From Thermoplasmatales archaeon (GTDB lineage: Archaea; Thermoplasmatota; JASEFT01; JAUWIS01): 14,723 nt of DNA. The position numbers and the translations under genes were made by a program. The notes below the pieces were generated by a model. It was given only the letters and a program-made list of their open reading frames with translations, did not search any database and was not told where the DNA came from. Shown here one piece after another: positions 6,745 through 13,177 of the stretch. Positions within the stretch are counted from its first letter, which is position 1. Each line of letters starts with the position of its first letter. Location of the stretch: the NCBI GenBank assembly GCA_030019485.1, contig JASEEW010000028.1:1-14723 (forward strand). Direction: 5' to 3'.

Positions 6745-7410
6745 GTGTTAAAACAGGAATATATCAACCAAGAAAACATTGGTGTTAAGGCTAAGAAATG
6801 GTTTAAAAAGGTAGAAGTGTATTCAAAGGCAGGCAGGTTTCCGTTTTCCCCGGGATACTCTGCACTGCTGATACTGGACATGCAGAAATTCTTTCTTGAT
6901 GAAACTTCCCATGCATTTGTTCCCTCATCAAAAGCCGTAATCCCAAACATCAGAAAAATACTGGGTGCATACAGGAAATCAAATTATCCTGTCATATTCA
7001 CCAGGCATGTTTTGAAAAAGGATGAGGAAACTGGGATTATGGGTAAATGGTGGAATGATGTGCTGAAAGAGGATAGCAGGTATTCTGAAATAGCAGATGA
7101 ATTGAAACCATTAAAGGATGAGAATGTGATTAAAAAAAACAGGTATTCCGCGTTTTACAAAACAGGGTTGAGAGATTTTTTGAAGAAAAAAAATGTAAAA
7201 AGTGTTGTTGTGACAGGCGTGATGACAGACTTGTGCTGTGAGACAACAGCGAGGGATGCATTCATGAACGATTTCTTTGTGTATTTTGTTGTGGATGCAA
7301 CCGCCGCAGTAAATGAGGAGCTTCATATTTCATCCCTGAAAACATTATCCCATGGTTTCGCTGTTCCTGTACTTACAGTTGATGTGATAAAGGGGTTTGA
7401 AAATGTATGA
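6745..7410 (+). CDS. isochorismatase-family hydrolase
   Basis: A 221-residue cysteine hydrolase of the isochorismatase/nicotinamidase fold. The catalytic triad is visible: Asp45 in LLILDMQKFF, Lys131 in KKNRYSAF and Cys165 in GVMTDLCCETTARDAF. FPFSPGYSALLILDMQ and the RYSAF and TTARDAF spacing resemble isochorismatases such as EntB/PhzD more than nicotinamidases, but the substrate cannot be inferred; no isochorismate or siderophore genes are near. GTG 6745 is preferred over GTG 6730: GGAGG (6736-6740) lies just upstream and the TATA box predicts transcription from about here. If transcription does begin there, the GGAGG would be outside the mRNA, so one of the two signals is accidental. The end overlaps the flavoprotein start by 8 nt, implying coupled translation. 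Confidence 0.85.
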   Translation: MLKQEYINQENIGVKAKKWFKKVEVYSKAGRFPFSPGYSALLILDMQKFFLDETSHAFVPSSKAVIPNIRKILGAYRKSNYPVIFTRHVLKKDEETGIMGKWWNDVLKEDSRYSEIADELKPLKDENVIKKNRYSAFYKTGLRDFLKKKNVKSVVVTGVMTDLCCETTARDAFMNDFFVYFVVDATAAVNEELHISSLKTLSHGFAVPVLTVDVIKGFENV

Positions 7411-8335
7411 TGTGGTTGTAATTGGCGCAGGACCAGCAGGAACCTCTGCTGCCATTCAGCTTAAAAGGTCAGGGATAGAACCATTGCTTTTAGAAAAGGA
7501 TGAAGCAGGCGGTCTGCTCTTAAACGCCAATCTTGTGGAAAACTATCCTGGTTTTCCTGATGGGGTCAGCGGTGAAATACTCGCAGAAACCTTTTCAAAG
7601 CATCTGAAAAATGCTGGTGTTGCATTAAGGAAAGAAGCAGTAAAAAAAATATTTAGGGAGAAAAATGTTTTTCATATAGTTACAAATAAAGATGAGGTTC
7701 TTGCAAAATGCGTGATTCTTGCAACTGGCACCCTGCCCAAAAAACTTGGCATACCTGATGAGATGGATATTGCCGGGAGGAAATTATTTTATGAAATAAA
7801 AGATTTGCCAGCAAACACAGACACATTTATGGTGATAGGCGGCGGTGATATAGCATTTGATTATGCGCTCAACCTTTCCAAAACCGCTGGGAAAATAGAT
7901 ATAATAATAAGGGGGGCTATACCAAAGTGCATACCTGTTCTTTCCGAGAAGGCTGAGAGGAAGGCGAACATAAAAATACATTACAGAACTATTCCTTTTT
8001 CGATGAAAGAAGAAAAGAACATTGTTGTCAAATGTAATGCTGAAGGGAAACAAAAAAATTTTGTTTCTGATTATGTGCTTGTTGCCGTGGGTAGAATACC
8101 CAATATAGAAATGCTTGAGGGCGCGCTAAAAGATGGACTTGTTGCTGTTAGCAGAACATCAAACATAGGAAGGATAAATGATGAATTAAAAGATTGTAGT
8201 GTTCCAGGGCTTTTTCTTGCAGGTGATGTGAAAAATGAGGATTTTAGGCAGACTGGAATATCTGTCGGTGACGGTTTAATGTCAGCAATGAAGGCAGTAA
8301 GATTTCTGAGGGGAAAACATGAGGATTATGGATGA
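7403..8335 (+). CDS. thioredoxin-reductase-like FAD flavoprotein without CxxC
   Basis: A 310-residue pyridine-nucleotide disulphide oxidoreductase class II fold. The FAD site is VIGAGPAG (6-13), ILATGT (105-110) and FLAGD (271-275). The nucleotide domain has VIGGGDIAFDYA (144-155). The redox-active CxxC expected just before that domain is absent; the place reads KLFYEIKDLP. The Arg-rich motif that binds the NADPH phosphate is replaced by IIRGAIPK. It is therefore probably not a thioredoxin reductase; a ferredoxin/flavodoxin reductase or another electron-transfer role is possible, perhaps serving the radical SAM protein downstream. ATG 7403 with AGGGG at 7391-7395 is preferred to a TTG two codons earlier. 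The last codons (HEDYG and stop) lie within the first, truncated copy of the repeat that follows. Confidence 0.85.
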   Translation: MYDVVVIGAGPAGTSAAIQLKRSGIEPLLLEKDEAGGLLLNANLVENYPGFPDGVSGEILAETFSKHLKNAGVALRKEAVKKIFREKNVFHIVTNKDEVLAKCVILATGTLPKKLGIPDEMDIAGRKLFYEIKDLPANTDTFMVIGGGDIAFDYALNLSKTAGKIDIIIRGAIPKCIPVLSEKAERKANIKIHYRTIPFSMKEEKNIVVKCNAEGKQKNFVSDYVLVAVGRIPNIEMLEGALKDGLVAVSRTSNIGRINDELKDCSVPGLFLAGDVKNEDFRQTGISVGDGLMSAMKAVRFLRGKHEDYG

Positions 8336-8453
8336 GCATGGAAAGGAAGAAGAGGATAAAATGAAGATTGTAGGAGGATGTGGGGAAAAGAGGAGGTTGC
8401 CAAAGTATGTTTCAATGATGAGAAATGGAGCAGAAAATGAAGATGATAAGTGA
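8319..8453 (+). CDS. small open frame across the first two repeat copies (44 aa)
   Basis: ATG 8319 reads through the truncated copy into copy 8361 in frame and stops at TGA 8451-8453, 17 nt inside the next copy. The peptide starts MRIMDEHGKEEDKMKIVGG and later has YVSMMRNG, echoing the radical SAM N-terminus. It overlaps the end of the flavoprotein gene by 17 nt. It may be only a by-product of the duplication; no evidence of translation. Confidence 0.25.
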   Translation: MRIMDEHGKEEEDKMKIVGGCGEKRRLPKYVSMMRNGAENEDDK

Positions 8454-8512
8454 GTATGGAAAAAAAGACCTTGCTAAAGTGTATGTGGCGATGATGAGAA
8501 ATGGGGTGAGAA
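8319..8512 (+). repeat. tandem copies of the radical SAM gene's 5' end (76-bp period)
   Basis: Copies start at ATG 8319 (truncated, 42 bp), 8361 and 8437; the gene itself starts at 8513. The last two spacings are exactly 76 bp. Copy 8437 matches the gene start at 54 of 62 positions; copy 8319 at 26 of its first 33, all differences being transitions. Copy 8361 shares its first 14 bases and a TTGCCAAAG block with compensating small shifts. Each copy has TGA at its bases 15-17. Copies keep a purine-rich ribosome-site-like end, best in GGGGTGAGAA before 8513. The array fills the 177-bp gap between the two genes. Confidence 0.9.
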
Positions 8513-8529
8513 ATGAAGATTGTAGGTGA
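8437..8529 (+). CDS. small open frame in the last repeat copy (30 aa)
   Basis: MKMISEYGKKDLAKVYVAMM closely matches the radical SAM N-terminus MKIVGEYGKEELAKVYVAMM, followed by RNGVRNEDCR and a TGA at 8527-8529, 17 nt into the real gene. Protein-level conservation is higher than for the preceding copy, which could mean it is translated or simply a younger duplicate. Confidence 0.3.
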   Translation: MKMISEYGKKDLAKVYVAMMRNGVRNEDCR

Positions 8530-9412
8530 GTATGGAAAAGAAGAGCTTGCCAAAGTGTATGTAGCAATGATGAGGGATGATAAAAAATCTCTTATTGAGT
8601 TTGCAGAATCTTTGCAGCCTCCTTTGCCGTTTGAGAAAAAATGGGTTATAATATTATCAACCCTGTTCGGCTGTCCTGTGAAATGCAAGATGTGCGATGC
8701 AGGAGGAACATTTTATGGAAGGCTTACATCTGATGAGATACTGGAACAGATAGATTATCTTGTTGGCAGACATTTCCCGGATCATACAATTCCTGTGGAA
8801 AAATTCAAGGTTCAGTTTGCAAGAATGGGAGAACCTGTGTTTAACCCAAATGTTTTAGATGTTTTAGAAAAACTCCCAGAAACCTATGAAGCCCCTGGTC
8901 TTACCCCATGCATATCCACAGTTGCGCCAGCAGGAAAGGAAAAATTTTTTGAAAAACTGATCCAAATCAAAAAAAGATTTTACAGCAGCGGACATTTTCA
9001 GCTCCAGTTTTCTATCCACACCACAGACTATGAAAAAAGGAACAAGATTATCCCTGTAAAAAAATGGGGATTTGAAGAAATTGCGGACTACGGTGAAAAA
9101 TTTTTTGAACCCGGGGATAGAAAGATAACATTAAATTTTGCTGCTGCTCAGGATTATGAAATAGAGCCAAAAATTATTAGGAAATATTTCAATCCTGAGA
9201 AGTTCCTGATAAAACTCACACCTTTAAATCCTACAAATAATGTGAGAAAGAACAATCTTGTTTCCTTTATCAACCCATATGAACCGGAAACTGCTTCAGA
9301 ACTTGTGGATTCCTTCAGGTCTCATGGTTTTGACACCATACTAAGCATGGGCGAGATTGAAGAAAACAGGATTGGAAGCAACTGCGGTCAGTTCGTTTCA
9401 TGCTTTGGATAA
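8513..9412 (+). CDS. RlmN-like radical SAM protein
   Basis: A 299-residue radical SAM enzyme with the cluster motif CPVKCKMC (Cys54, Cys58, Cys61). Further blocks follow the RlmN/Cfr order: RMGEPVFNPNVLDVL (104-118), LQFSIHTTDYEKRNKIIP (164-181), ITLNFAAAQDY (205-215), LIKLTPLNPTNN (232-243) and a C-terminal NRIGSNCGQF. Cys291 in NCGQ corresponds to the methyl-carrying Cys355 of E. coli RlmN. The second essential RlmN cysteine (Cys118, seven residues before the first cluster Cys) has no counterpart; Ile47 is there. So it may carry a methyl group on Cys291 but should not work exactly like a 23S rRNA/tRNA adenine C2 methyltransferase. ATG 8513 follows GGTGA (8505-8509). It is third in the + strand operon and is preceded by tandem copies of its own 5' end. 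Confidence 0.85.
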   Translation: MKIVGEYGKEELAKVYVAMMRDDKKSLIEFAESLQPPLPFEKKWVIILSTLFGCPVKCKMCDAGGTFYGRLTSDEILEQIDYLVGRHFPDHTIPVEKFKVQFARMGEPVFNPNVLDVLEKLPETYEAPGLTPCISTVAPAGKEKFFEKLIQIKKRFYSSGHFQLQFSIHTTDYEKRNKIIPVKKWGFEEIADYGEKFFEPGDRKITLNFAAAQDYEIEPKIIRKYFNPEKFLIKLTPLNPTNNVRKNNLVSFINPYEPETASELVDSFRSHGFDTILSMGEIEENRIGSNCGQFVSCFG

Positions 9413-9453
9413 ACCCCTGAAGCCGTCTGTGCTTTCATTCTTGAGCATAAGAC

Positions 9454-9474
9454 CAGTTCGTCTCATCCTTTAGG
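9454..9474 (+). repeat. degenerate copy of the radical SAM gene's 3' end
   Basis: Bases 9454-9473 match 9389-9408 (the codons for QFVSCF and part of the next) at 17 of 20 positions. In the corresponding frame it reads QFVSSFR, and before the insertion sequence arrived it would have been followed directly by TAA. The similarity fades upstream of 9454. The rest of 9413-9468 shows no gene or clear signal. Confidence 0.5.
9469..9474. repeat. target site duplication, left copy
   Basis: TTTAGG lies directly outside the left terminal inverted repeat and is repeated exactly at 10999-11004 on the other side. Confidence 0.8.
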
Positions 9475-9550
9475 CCCGAGTTTCGCATAGCTAAAAACTT
9501 ATCGAGAGTAAAAAACCTTCTTTTTCGTGTGTCAAATTTACTGCATTAAT

Positions 9551-10813
9551 CTAATATGAAATCTTTTCAGCCCAAAGGAAGCTGCCTTTTTCAGTAGTAA
9601 TATCATAGGAAAAGATTTTCATTATTTCCTCAAGTTTTTCTTTTCCAAATTTTTCTTCAATTATGTGCTTTATGAGTAATATAAAGACACAGATAAAGAC
9701 ATGGGAAATAACTCTGTCATATCTTCGATGGAATACGGGTCTAAGGTTTAATTCATGTTTTAATATCCTGAAATCCCTTTCTATTTCCTGCAATGATTTG
9801 TAATCCTCCACAATTCCTTCCGCTGGTTTATCAGATATATTGGTTACAACAATCCATCTTCCTAAAACCTTTTTCTCTTTTTCAATAATTTTTCCCCTTA
9901 GTTTTTTCTCCTTTAAGTTAATGAATTTAAATGCATACTTGTATTTCCTTTTTATCTCTGATGGTGTGAGTTTATTCAAACCATCTTTTATTTTTCTGAG
10001 TGTTTCTTCTAACTCTTTTAGTAATGTCTTTCTTAATTCAGTGTTTTCATAGAGAATAGCTCTCCTTCCATCTACAAAAAATTCTTTTGATGTTTTATTG
10101 TTATGGTATTCTGGCCATTCCCCAATTCTTCGAGGGACAGCCATGACATAAAATATTCCTTCCTTTTCCAATTCCTTCAAATATTCTGATTTGAAGAAAC
10201 CCTTATCACAGAATATGATAAATCTATCATATTTTATTCTCTTTTTCAAGTCTTTAACAGTTTGAAGAAAGAGGGAGACATCTTTTTTGTTTCCTTCAAA
10301 TACATATGAAAACAGGGGGTAATCATCTATCAGAACTAATAAAATAACAATTTGTTTTCTGTCTCCTCTATGGTCTCTTGAGTATCCATACATTGCAATA
10401 GATAGGCTGTTTCCTTCAAAGTACGTGGAAGTGGTATCAATTTTCACCTCATGTTTTGTTATTTTTCCTTTTCTTTCTAAGGCATTGTAGAATAGGTTTT
10501 CTAATCCCTGTTTCTTCTTAAAGATTTTATCAAGTAATCTGTAATACCTGTCTTTTGGTTTTTCTGTTGTAAGATATAATGCTCTTTCAGATGTAACTGA
10601 ATAGAATCTGTAAATAATTTCTTCTATGAGTTCATCATAACTATCACCAAAGGTCTTCTTCAGTTTCTTAGTCAAATCCAAATTTGATAAAATCCTTTCA
10701 ACCATTTTCATCAAACCTACTGGGGATTTTGATCTAATCCTTTTTATTTCAGATAATGAGATCTTTATATCTTTCTGTTTTTCAAGAATATAACTCCATG
10801 CTTTACTCCTCAT
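9551..10813 (-). CDS. DDE transposase, IS1634/IS4 type
   Basis: It catalyses cut-and-paste movement of the insertion sequence. The DDE residues are Asp126 (VKIDTTST), Asp203 (IIFCDKGFF) and Glu345 (LQEIERDFRILK). GYSRDHRGDRKQI and LRPVFHRRYDRVISHVFICV are typical of the IS1634 group. From ATG 10813 the protein has 420 residues, but the same frame stays open upstream to 10921 and reads CIRVVETKYFDGKRINKIV, then KTIGNTTDVNEVE, like the usual N-terminus of these enzymes. That upstream part has no ATG, GTG or TTG; ATC at 10915-10913 is one base from ATG. Either the true start was lost or changed, or a rare start is used; from 10813 the protein would lack about 35 N-terminal residues. Activity is therefore doubtful although the catalytic core is whole. 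Confidence 0.85.
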   Translation of the reverse strand: MRSKAWSYILEKQKDIKISLSEIKRIRSKSPVGLMKMVERILSNLDLTKKLKKTFGDSYDELIEEIIYRFYSVTSERALYLTTEKPKDRYYRLLDKIFKKKQGLENLFYNALERKGKITKHEVKIDTTSTYFEGNSLSIAMYGYSRDHRGDRKQIVILLVLIDDYPLFSYVFEGNKKDVSLFLQTVKDLKKRIKYDRFIIFCDKGFFKSEYLKELEKEGIFYVMAVPRRIGEWPEYHNNKTSKEFFVDGRRAILYENTELRKTLLKELEETLRKIKDGLNKLTPSEIKRKYKYAFKFINLKEKKLRGKIIEKEKKVLGRWIVVTNISDKPAEGIVEDYKSLQEIERDFRILKHELNLRPVFHRRYDRVISHVFICVFILLIKHIIEEKFGKEKLEEIMKIFSYDITTEKGSFLWAEKISY

Positions 10814-10929
10814 TTTTTCAACTTCGTTTACATCAGTTGTGTTTCCGATTGTTTTTACTATCTTATTTATTCTTTTTCCATCAAAATACTTGGTTTCAAC
10901 TACTCTAATGCAGATAATAGTTTAAAAAG

Positions 10930-10953
10930 GTTTCGTGTATTATTACACGAAAC
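10930..10953. other. perfect hairpin near the right IS end
   Basis: GTTTCGTGTA and TACACGAAAC form a 10-bp stem with a TTAT loop, just upstream of the transposase frame. Its 3' arm overlaps a subterminal copy of the terminal repeat. Hairpins in this place often limit read-through expression of transposases; here that is inference. Confidence 0.6.
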
Positions 10954-10980
10954 TTGGGGAATTATAAGAGGGAAGTAGAA

Positions 10981-11616
10981 TCAGTTGCGAAACTCGGGTT
11001 TAGGTAAAACCTTCACTTTTTTTCCCTCAATCCTTAATCTTTTTTCTGCGAAAAGCTGAACTGCTTTTGGCAGGATTTTATGCTCCTGCTCAAGAACCCT
11101 TGATGCAAGCGTCTCCACTGTGTCATCCTCTTTAATCCTAACTGCTTTCTGTATGATTATTGGCCCCCCGTCTATTGACTCATCAACAAAATGAACAGAG
11201 CAGCCGCTTATCTTCATGCCTGAGTCAAGCACTGCCTTATGAACCTTTTCACCATACATCCCTTTTCCGCCGAAGAATGGTACAAGCGCAGGATGGATAT
11301 TGATAATTTTGTTCCTGTATTTAGAAATAAAATATGGTGTGAACATCCTGAGGTAACCTGCAAGAACAATCAAATCCGCATTGTAGTTGTCAATGATTTC
11401 TGAAATCTCTTTTTCATGCTCCTCCCTATTTTTATTTTCTGTGGATACAAAGTATGCGTCTATACTGTGTTTTCTTGCTCTCTCTAATGCAAACGCATTT
11501 TTTCTATCACTAATCACAACAACTATTCTTGCATCAATCTCATGACTCTCTGACGCATCAATGATGGATTGAAGGTCTGTCCCCCCTCCGGATGCAAGTA
11601 CTGCAAGTTTTATCAT
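10981..11616 (-). CDS. purN: phosphoribosylglycinamide formyltransferase
   Basis: It transfers the formyl group of 10-formyl-THF to GAR, the third step of purine synthesis. Visible motifs are LASGGGTDLQSI (phosphate loop), INIHPALVP with Asn106 and His108, and HFVDESIDGGPII with Asp149; these are the catalytic trio. The 211 residues fit the family. ATG 11616 is preferred to one 27 nt upstream because GGAGGAGG ends 8 nt before it and MIKLAVLASGGG is the usual opening. It follows purH with a 28-nt gap in the same operon. The last five residues (PEFRN) and the TGA stop are encoded by the end of the insertion sequence; joining the flanks restores a C-terminus VLPKG followed by TGA, so the enzyme should be little affected. 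Confidence 0.95.
   Translation of the reverse strand: MIKLAVLASGGGTDLQSIIDASESHEIDARIVVVISDRKNAFALERARKHSIDAYFVSTENKNREEHEKEISEIIDNYNADLIVLAGYLRMFTPYFISKYRNKIINIHPALVPFFGGKGMYGEKVHKAVLDSGMKISGCSVHFVDESIDGGPIIIQKAVRIKEDDTVETLASRVLEQEHKILPKAVQLFAEKRLRIEGKKVKVLPKPEFRN
10999..11004. repeat. target site duplication, right copy
   Basis: TTTAGG matches 9469-9474 exactly. It encodes Pro205-Lys206 of purN on the minus strand, the last native codons before IS sequence begins. Confidence 0.8.
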
Positions 11617-11644
11617 ATTATCTTCCTCCTCCCATACTATCATC

Positions 11645-13123
11645 TTAATGCCTGAACACTCTCACACCTGTAAACACCATCGCAATATTATACTCATTGC
11701 ATGCATCAATCACTTCCTTGTCCCTTATGCTTCCACCAGGCTGAATAATTGCTTTAACACCATATTTCACGGCAACATCAATACTGTCCCTGAACGGGAA
11801 AAAGGCATCGGACGCCATAACACTGCCATTTAGTTTTTTCCCGGATTTTTTTCCTGCTATCCAGGCGCAGTCCACCCTGCTTGTCTGACCAAGACCAATG
11901 CCTATCGTGCGCGCATTTTTCACAAATACTAAGGCATTTGATTTGCAGTGCTTGACAACCTTGAAGGCATAAATCATTGATTTGAGTTCATTTTTTGTTG
12001 GTTTTCTTTTTGTCACAACCTTCAGGTTGCTGAGATTAAAATCTGGCATGTTTTGAACAAGAACACCGTTTGTGACAGACCTGATATTCCACTTTTCCTT
12101 CCTTCCTGCCTTCACCTGAATCAATCTAAGATTCTTCTTTTTCATCAAAATAGTTAACGCTTCTTTGCTGAATTTTGGTGCAACTATGCATTCCAGAAAT
12201 ATTTTTGTTAGCTCATTTGCTGTTTTTTCATCCACTGCTCTGTTCAATCCTACTATGCCCCCAAAAGGCGAAATAGTGTCTGTTTGGTATGCAAGCCTGT
12301 ATGCCTTGAGCAGGTTTTCAGCAGATGCGACACCTGTTGGATTAGTATGTTTCACAATCGCTACTGTTGGTTTTTCAAAGTCGTTTAAAATATTAACTGC
12401 TGCATCAATATCAAGTATGTTGTTGTATGAAAGTTCTTTCCCATGCAGCTGTTTTATGTTCGGATTTCCATACAATGCTCCCTTCTGATGAGGATTCTCC
12501 CCATACCTTAAATCCATGTATTTTTTGTAATTAAGATTAACTGTTTCAGGGAAATCATCTTTTATTTTGCTTTGAAAATAGTTTGAGATAATGCTGTCAT
12601 ATCCTGCTGTATAGGCAAAAGCCTCAGAGGCAAGTTTTTCCTTTGTTTTTTCACCAAGTTTACAATTATTCTCTTTTAACTCTTCTATTATTCTATCATA
12701 TCTTTCAGGGTTCACAACCACCGCGACATTTTTGTAATTTTTTGCGCCAGCCCTGACAAGTGTTACACCACCAATGTCAATGTTTTCCAAGGATGGTGAT
12801 GATTTAAAAGGGTAAAGATTTACAACAACCATGTCTATGGGTTTAATGTTTTGTTTTTTCAACTCGTTCATATGCTTTTTCTTGCTTCTAAGTGCCAGAA
12901 TCCCACCTTCAATGTTTGGATGAAGTGTTTTCACCCTTCCGTTCAGCATTTCAGGGAAACCAGTAATCTTTGAAACATCAACTACGTTCACATTGTTTTT
13001 TCTCAAAATTTTTGCAGTGCCGCCTGTTGATACTATTTCAACACCCATTTTTTGCAGTTTTTTTGCAAAATCAGCAACACCTGTTTTGTCTGAAACTGAA
13101 ATCAACGCCCTCTTTATCCTCAT
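11645..13123 (-). CDS. purH: bifunctional AICAR formyltransferase / IMP cyclohydrolase
   Basis: It carries out the last two steps of IMP synthesis, using 10-formyl-THF. The N-terminal cyclohydrolase domain shows SDKTG (11-15), STGGTAKIL (32-40), GFPEMLNGRVKTLHP (55-69), NLYPF (102-106) and IDIGGVTLVRAGAKN (116-129). The formyltransferase domain shows RYGENPHQKGALYG (206-219), KHTNPTGVA (258-266; Lys258-His259 are catalytic, and Thr replaces the more usual Cys of NPCG), DTISPFGGI and a C-terminal VMASDAFFPF and QPGGSIRDKEV. The 492 residues are slightly short but complete. ATG 13123 opens as MRIKRALISVSDKTG. It is first gene of purH-purN. Many archaea split or replace these activities; a fused, THF-dependent PurH agrees with the folate genes in this window. 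Confidence 0.96.
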   Translation of the reverse strand: MRIKRALISVSDKTGVADFAKKLQKMGVEIVSTGGTAKILRKNNVNVVDVSKITGFPEMLNGRVKTLHPNIEGGILALRSKKKHMNELKKQNIKPIDMVVVNLYPFKSSPSLENIDIGGVTLVRAGAKNYKNVAVVVNPERYDRIIEELKENNCKLGEKTKEKLASEAFAYTAGYDSIISNYFQSKIKDDFPETVNLNYKKYMDLRYGENPHQKGALYGNPNIKQLHGKELSYNNILDIDAAVNILNDFEKPTVAIVKHTNPTGVASAENLLKAYRLAYQTDTISPFGGIVGLNRAVDEKTANELTKIFLECIVAPKFSKEALTILMKKKNLRLIQVKAGRKEKWNIRSVTNGVLVQNMPDFNLSNLKVVTKRKPTKNELKSMIYAFKVVKHCKSNALVFVKNARTIGIGLGQTSRVDCAWIAGKKSGKKLNGSVMASDAFFPFRDSIDVAVKYGVKAIIQPGGSIRDKEVIDACNEYNIAMVFTGVRVFRH

Positions 13124-13150
13124 TCTATTACCTACACTATATATGTTACA

Positions 13151-13160
13151 ATTAAATAAA
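13151..13160 (-). promoter_or_regulatory. possible TATA box for purH-purN
   Basis: On the minus strand TTTATTTAAT is centred about 32 nt before the purH ATG, predicting a very short leader. A second AT-rich string (ACATATATAG) lies closer but would start transcription inside the gene. Confidence 0.35.
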
Positions 13161-13177
13161 GATTATCCCCAAGGGTA

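Larger units (their letters stand above)
9475..10998. mobile_element. complete insertion sequence, IS1634/IS4 type, 1524 bp
   Basis: Ends are defined by perfect 13-bp inverted repeats: CCCGAGTTTCGCA (9475-9487) and TGCGAAACTCGGG (10986-10998). A 6-bp direct repeat TTTAGG flanks both. A single transposase gene fills most of the interior. A perfect hairpin GTTTCGTGTA/TACACGAAAC (10930-10939, 10944-10953) and a subterminal copy of the end, GAAACTTGGG (10949-10958, compare GAAACTCGGG), lie between the transposase and the right end. The element sits between convergent genes and runs into the last codons of purN. Perfect ends and duplication suggest recent insertion. Confidence 0.85.

Noticed and set aside
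8437..8529. Toxin-antitoxin-like small gene
   Set aside because: The peptide is clearly a copy of the neighbouring radical SAM N-terminus, not a separate family.
8326..8688. Open frame on the minus strand over the repeat array
   Set aside because: It is the antisense of the purine-rich 76-bp repeats and of the radical SAM 5' end; its His/Ser/Phe-rich periodicity only reflects the repeat.
10945..10959. Right end of the insertion sequence at the inner GAAACTTGGGG
   Set aside because: It matches the left end less well than 10986-10998 (13 of 13) and has no flanking direct repeat, whereas the outer site has TTTAGG on both sides.
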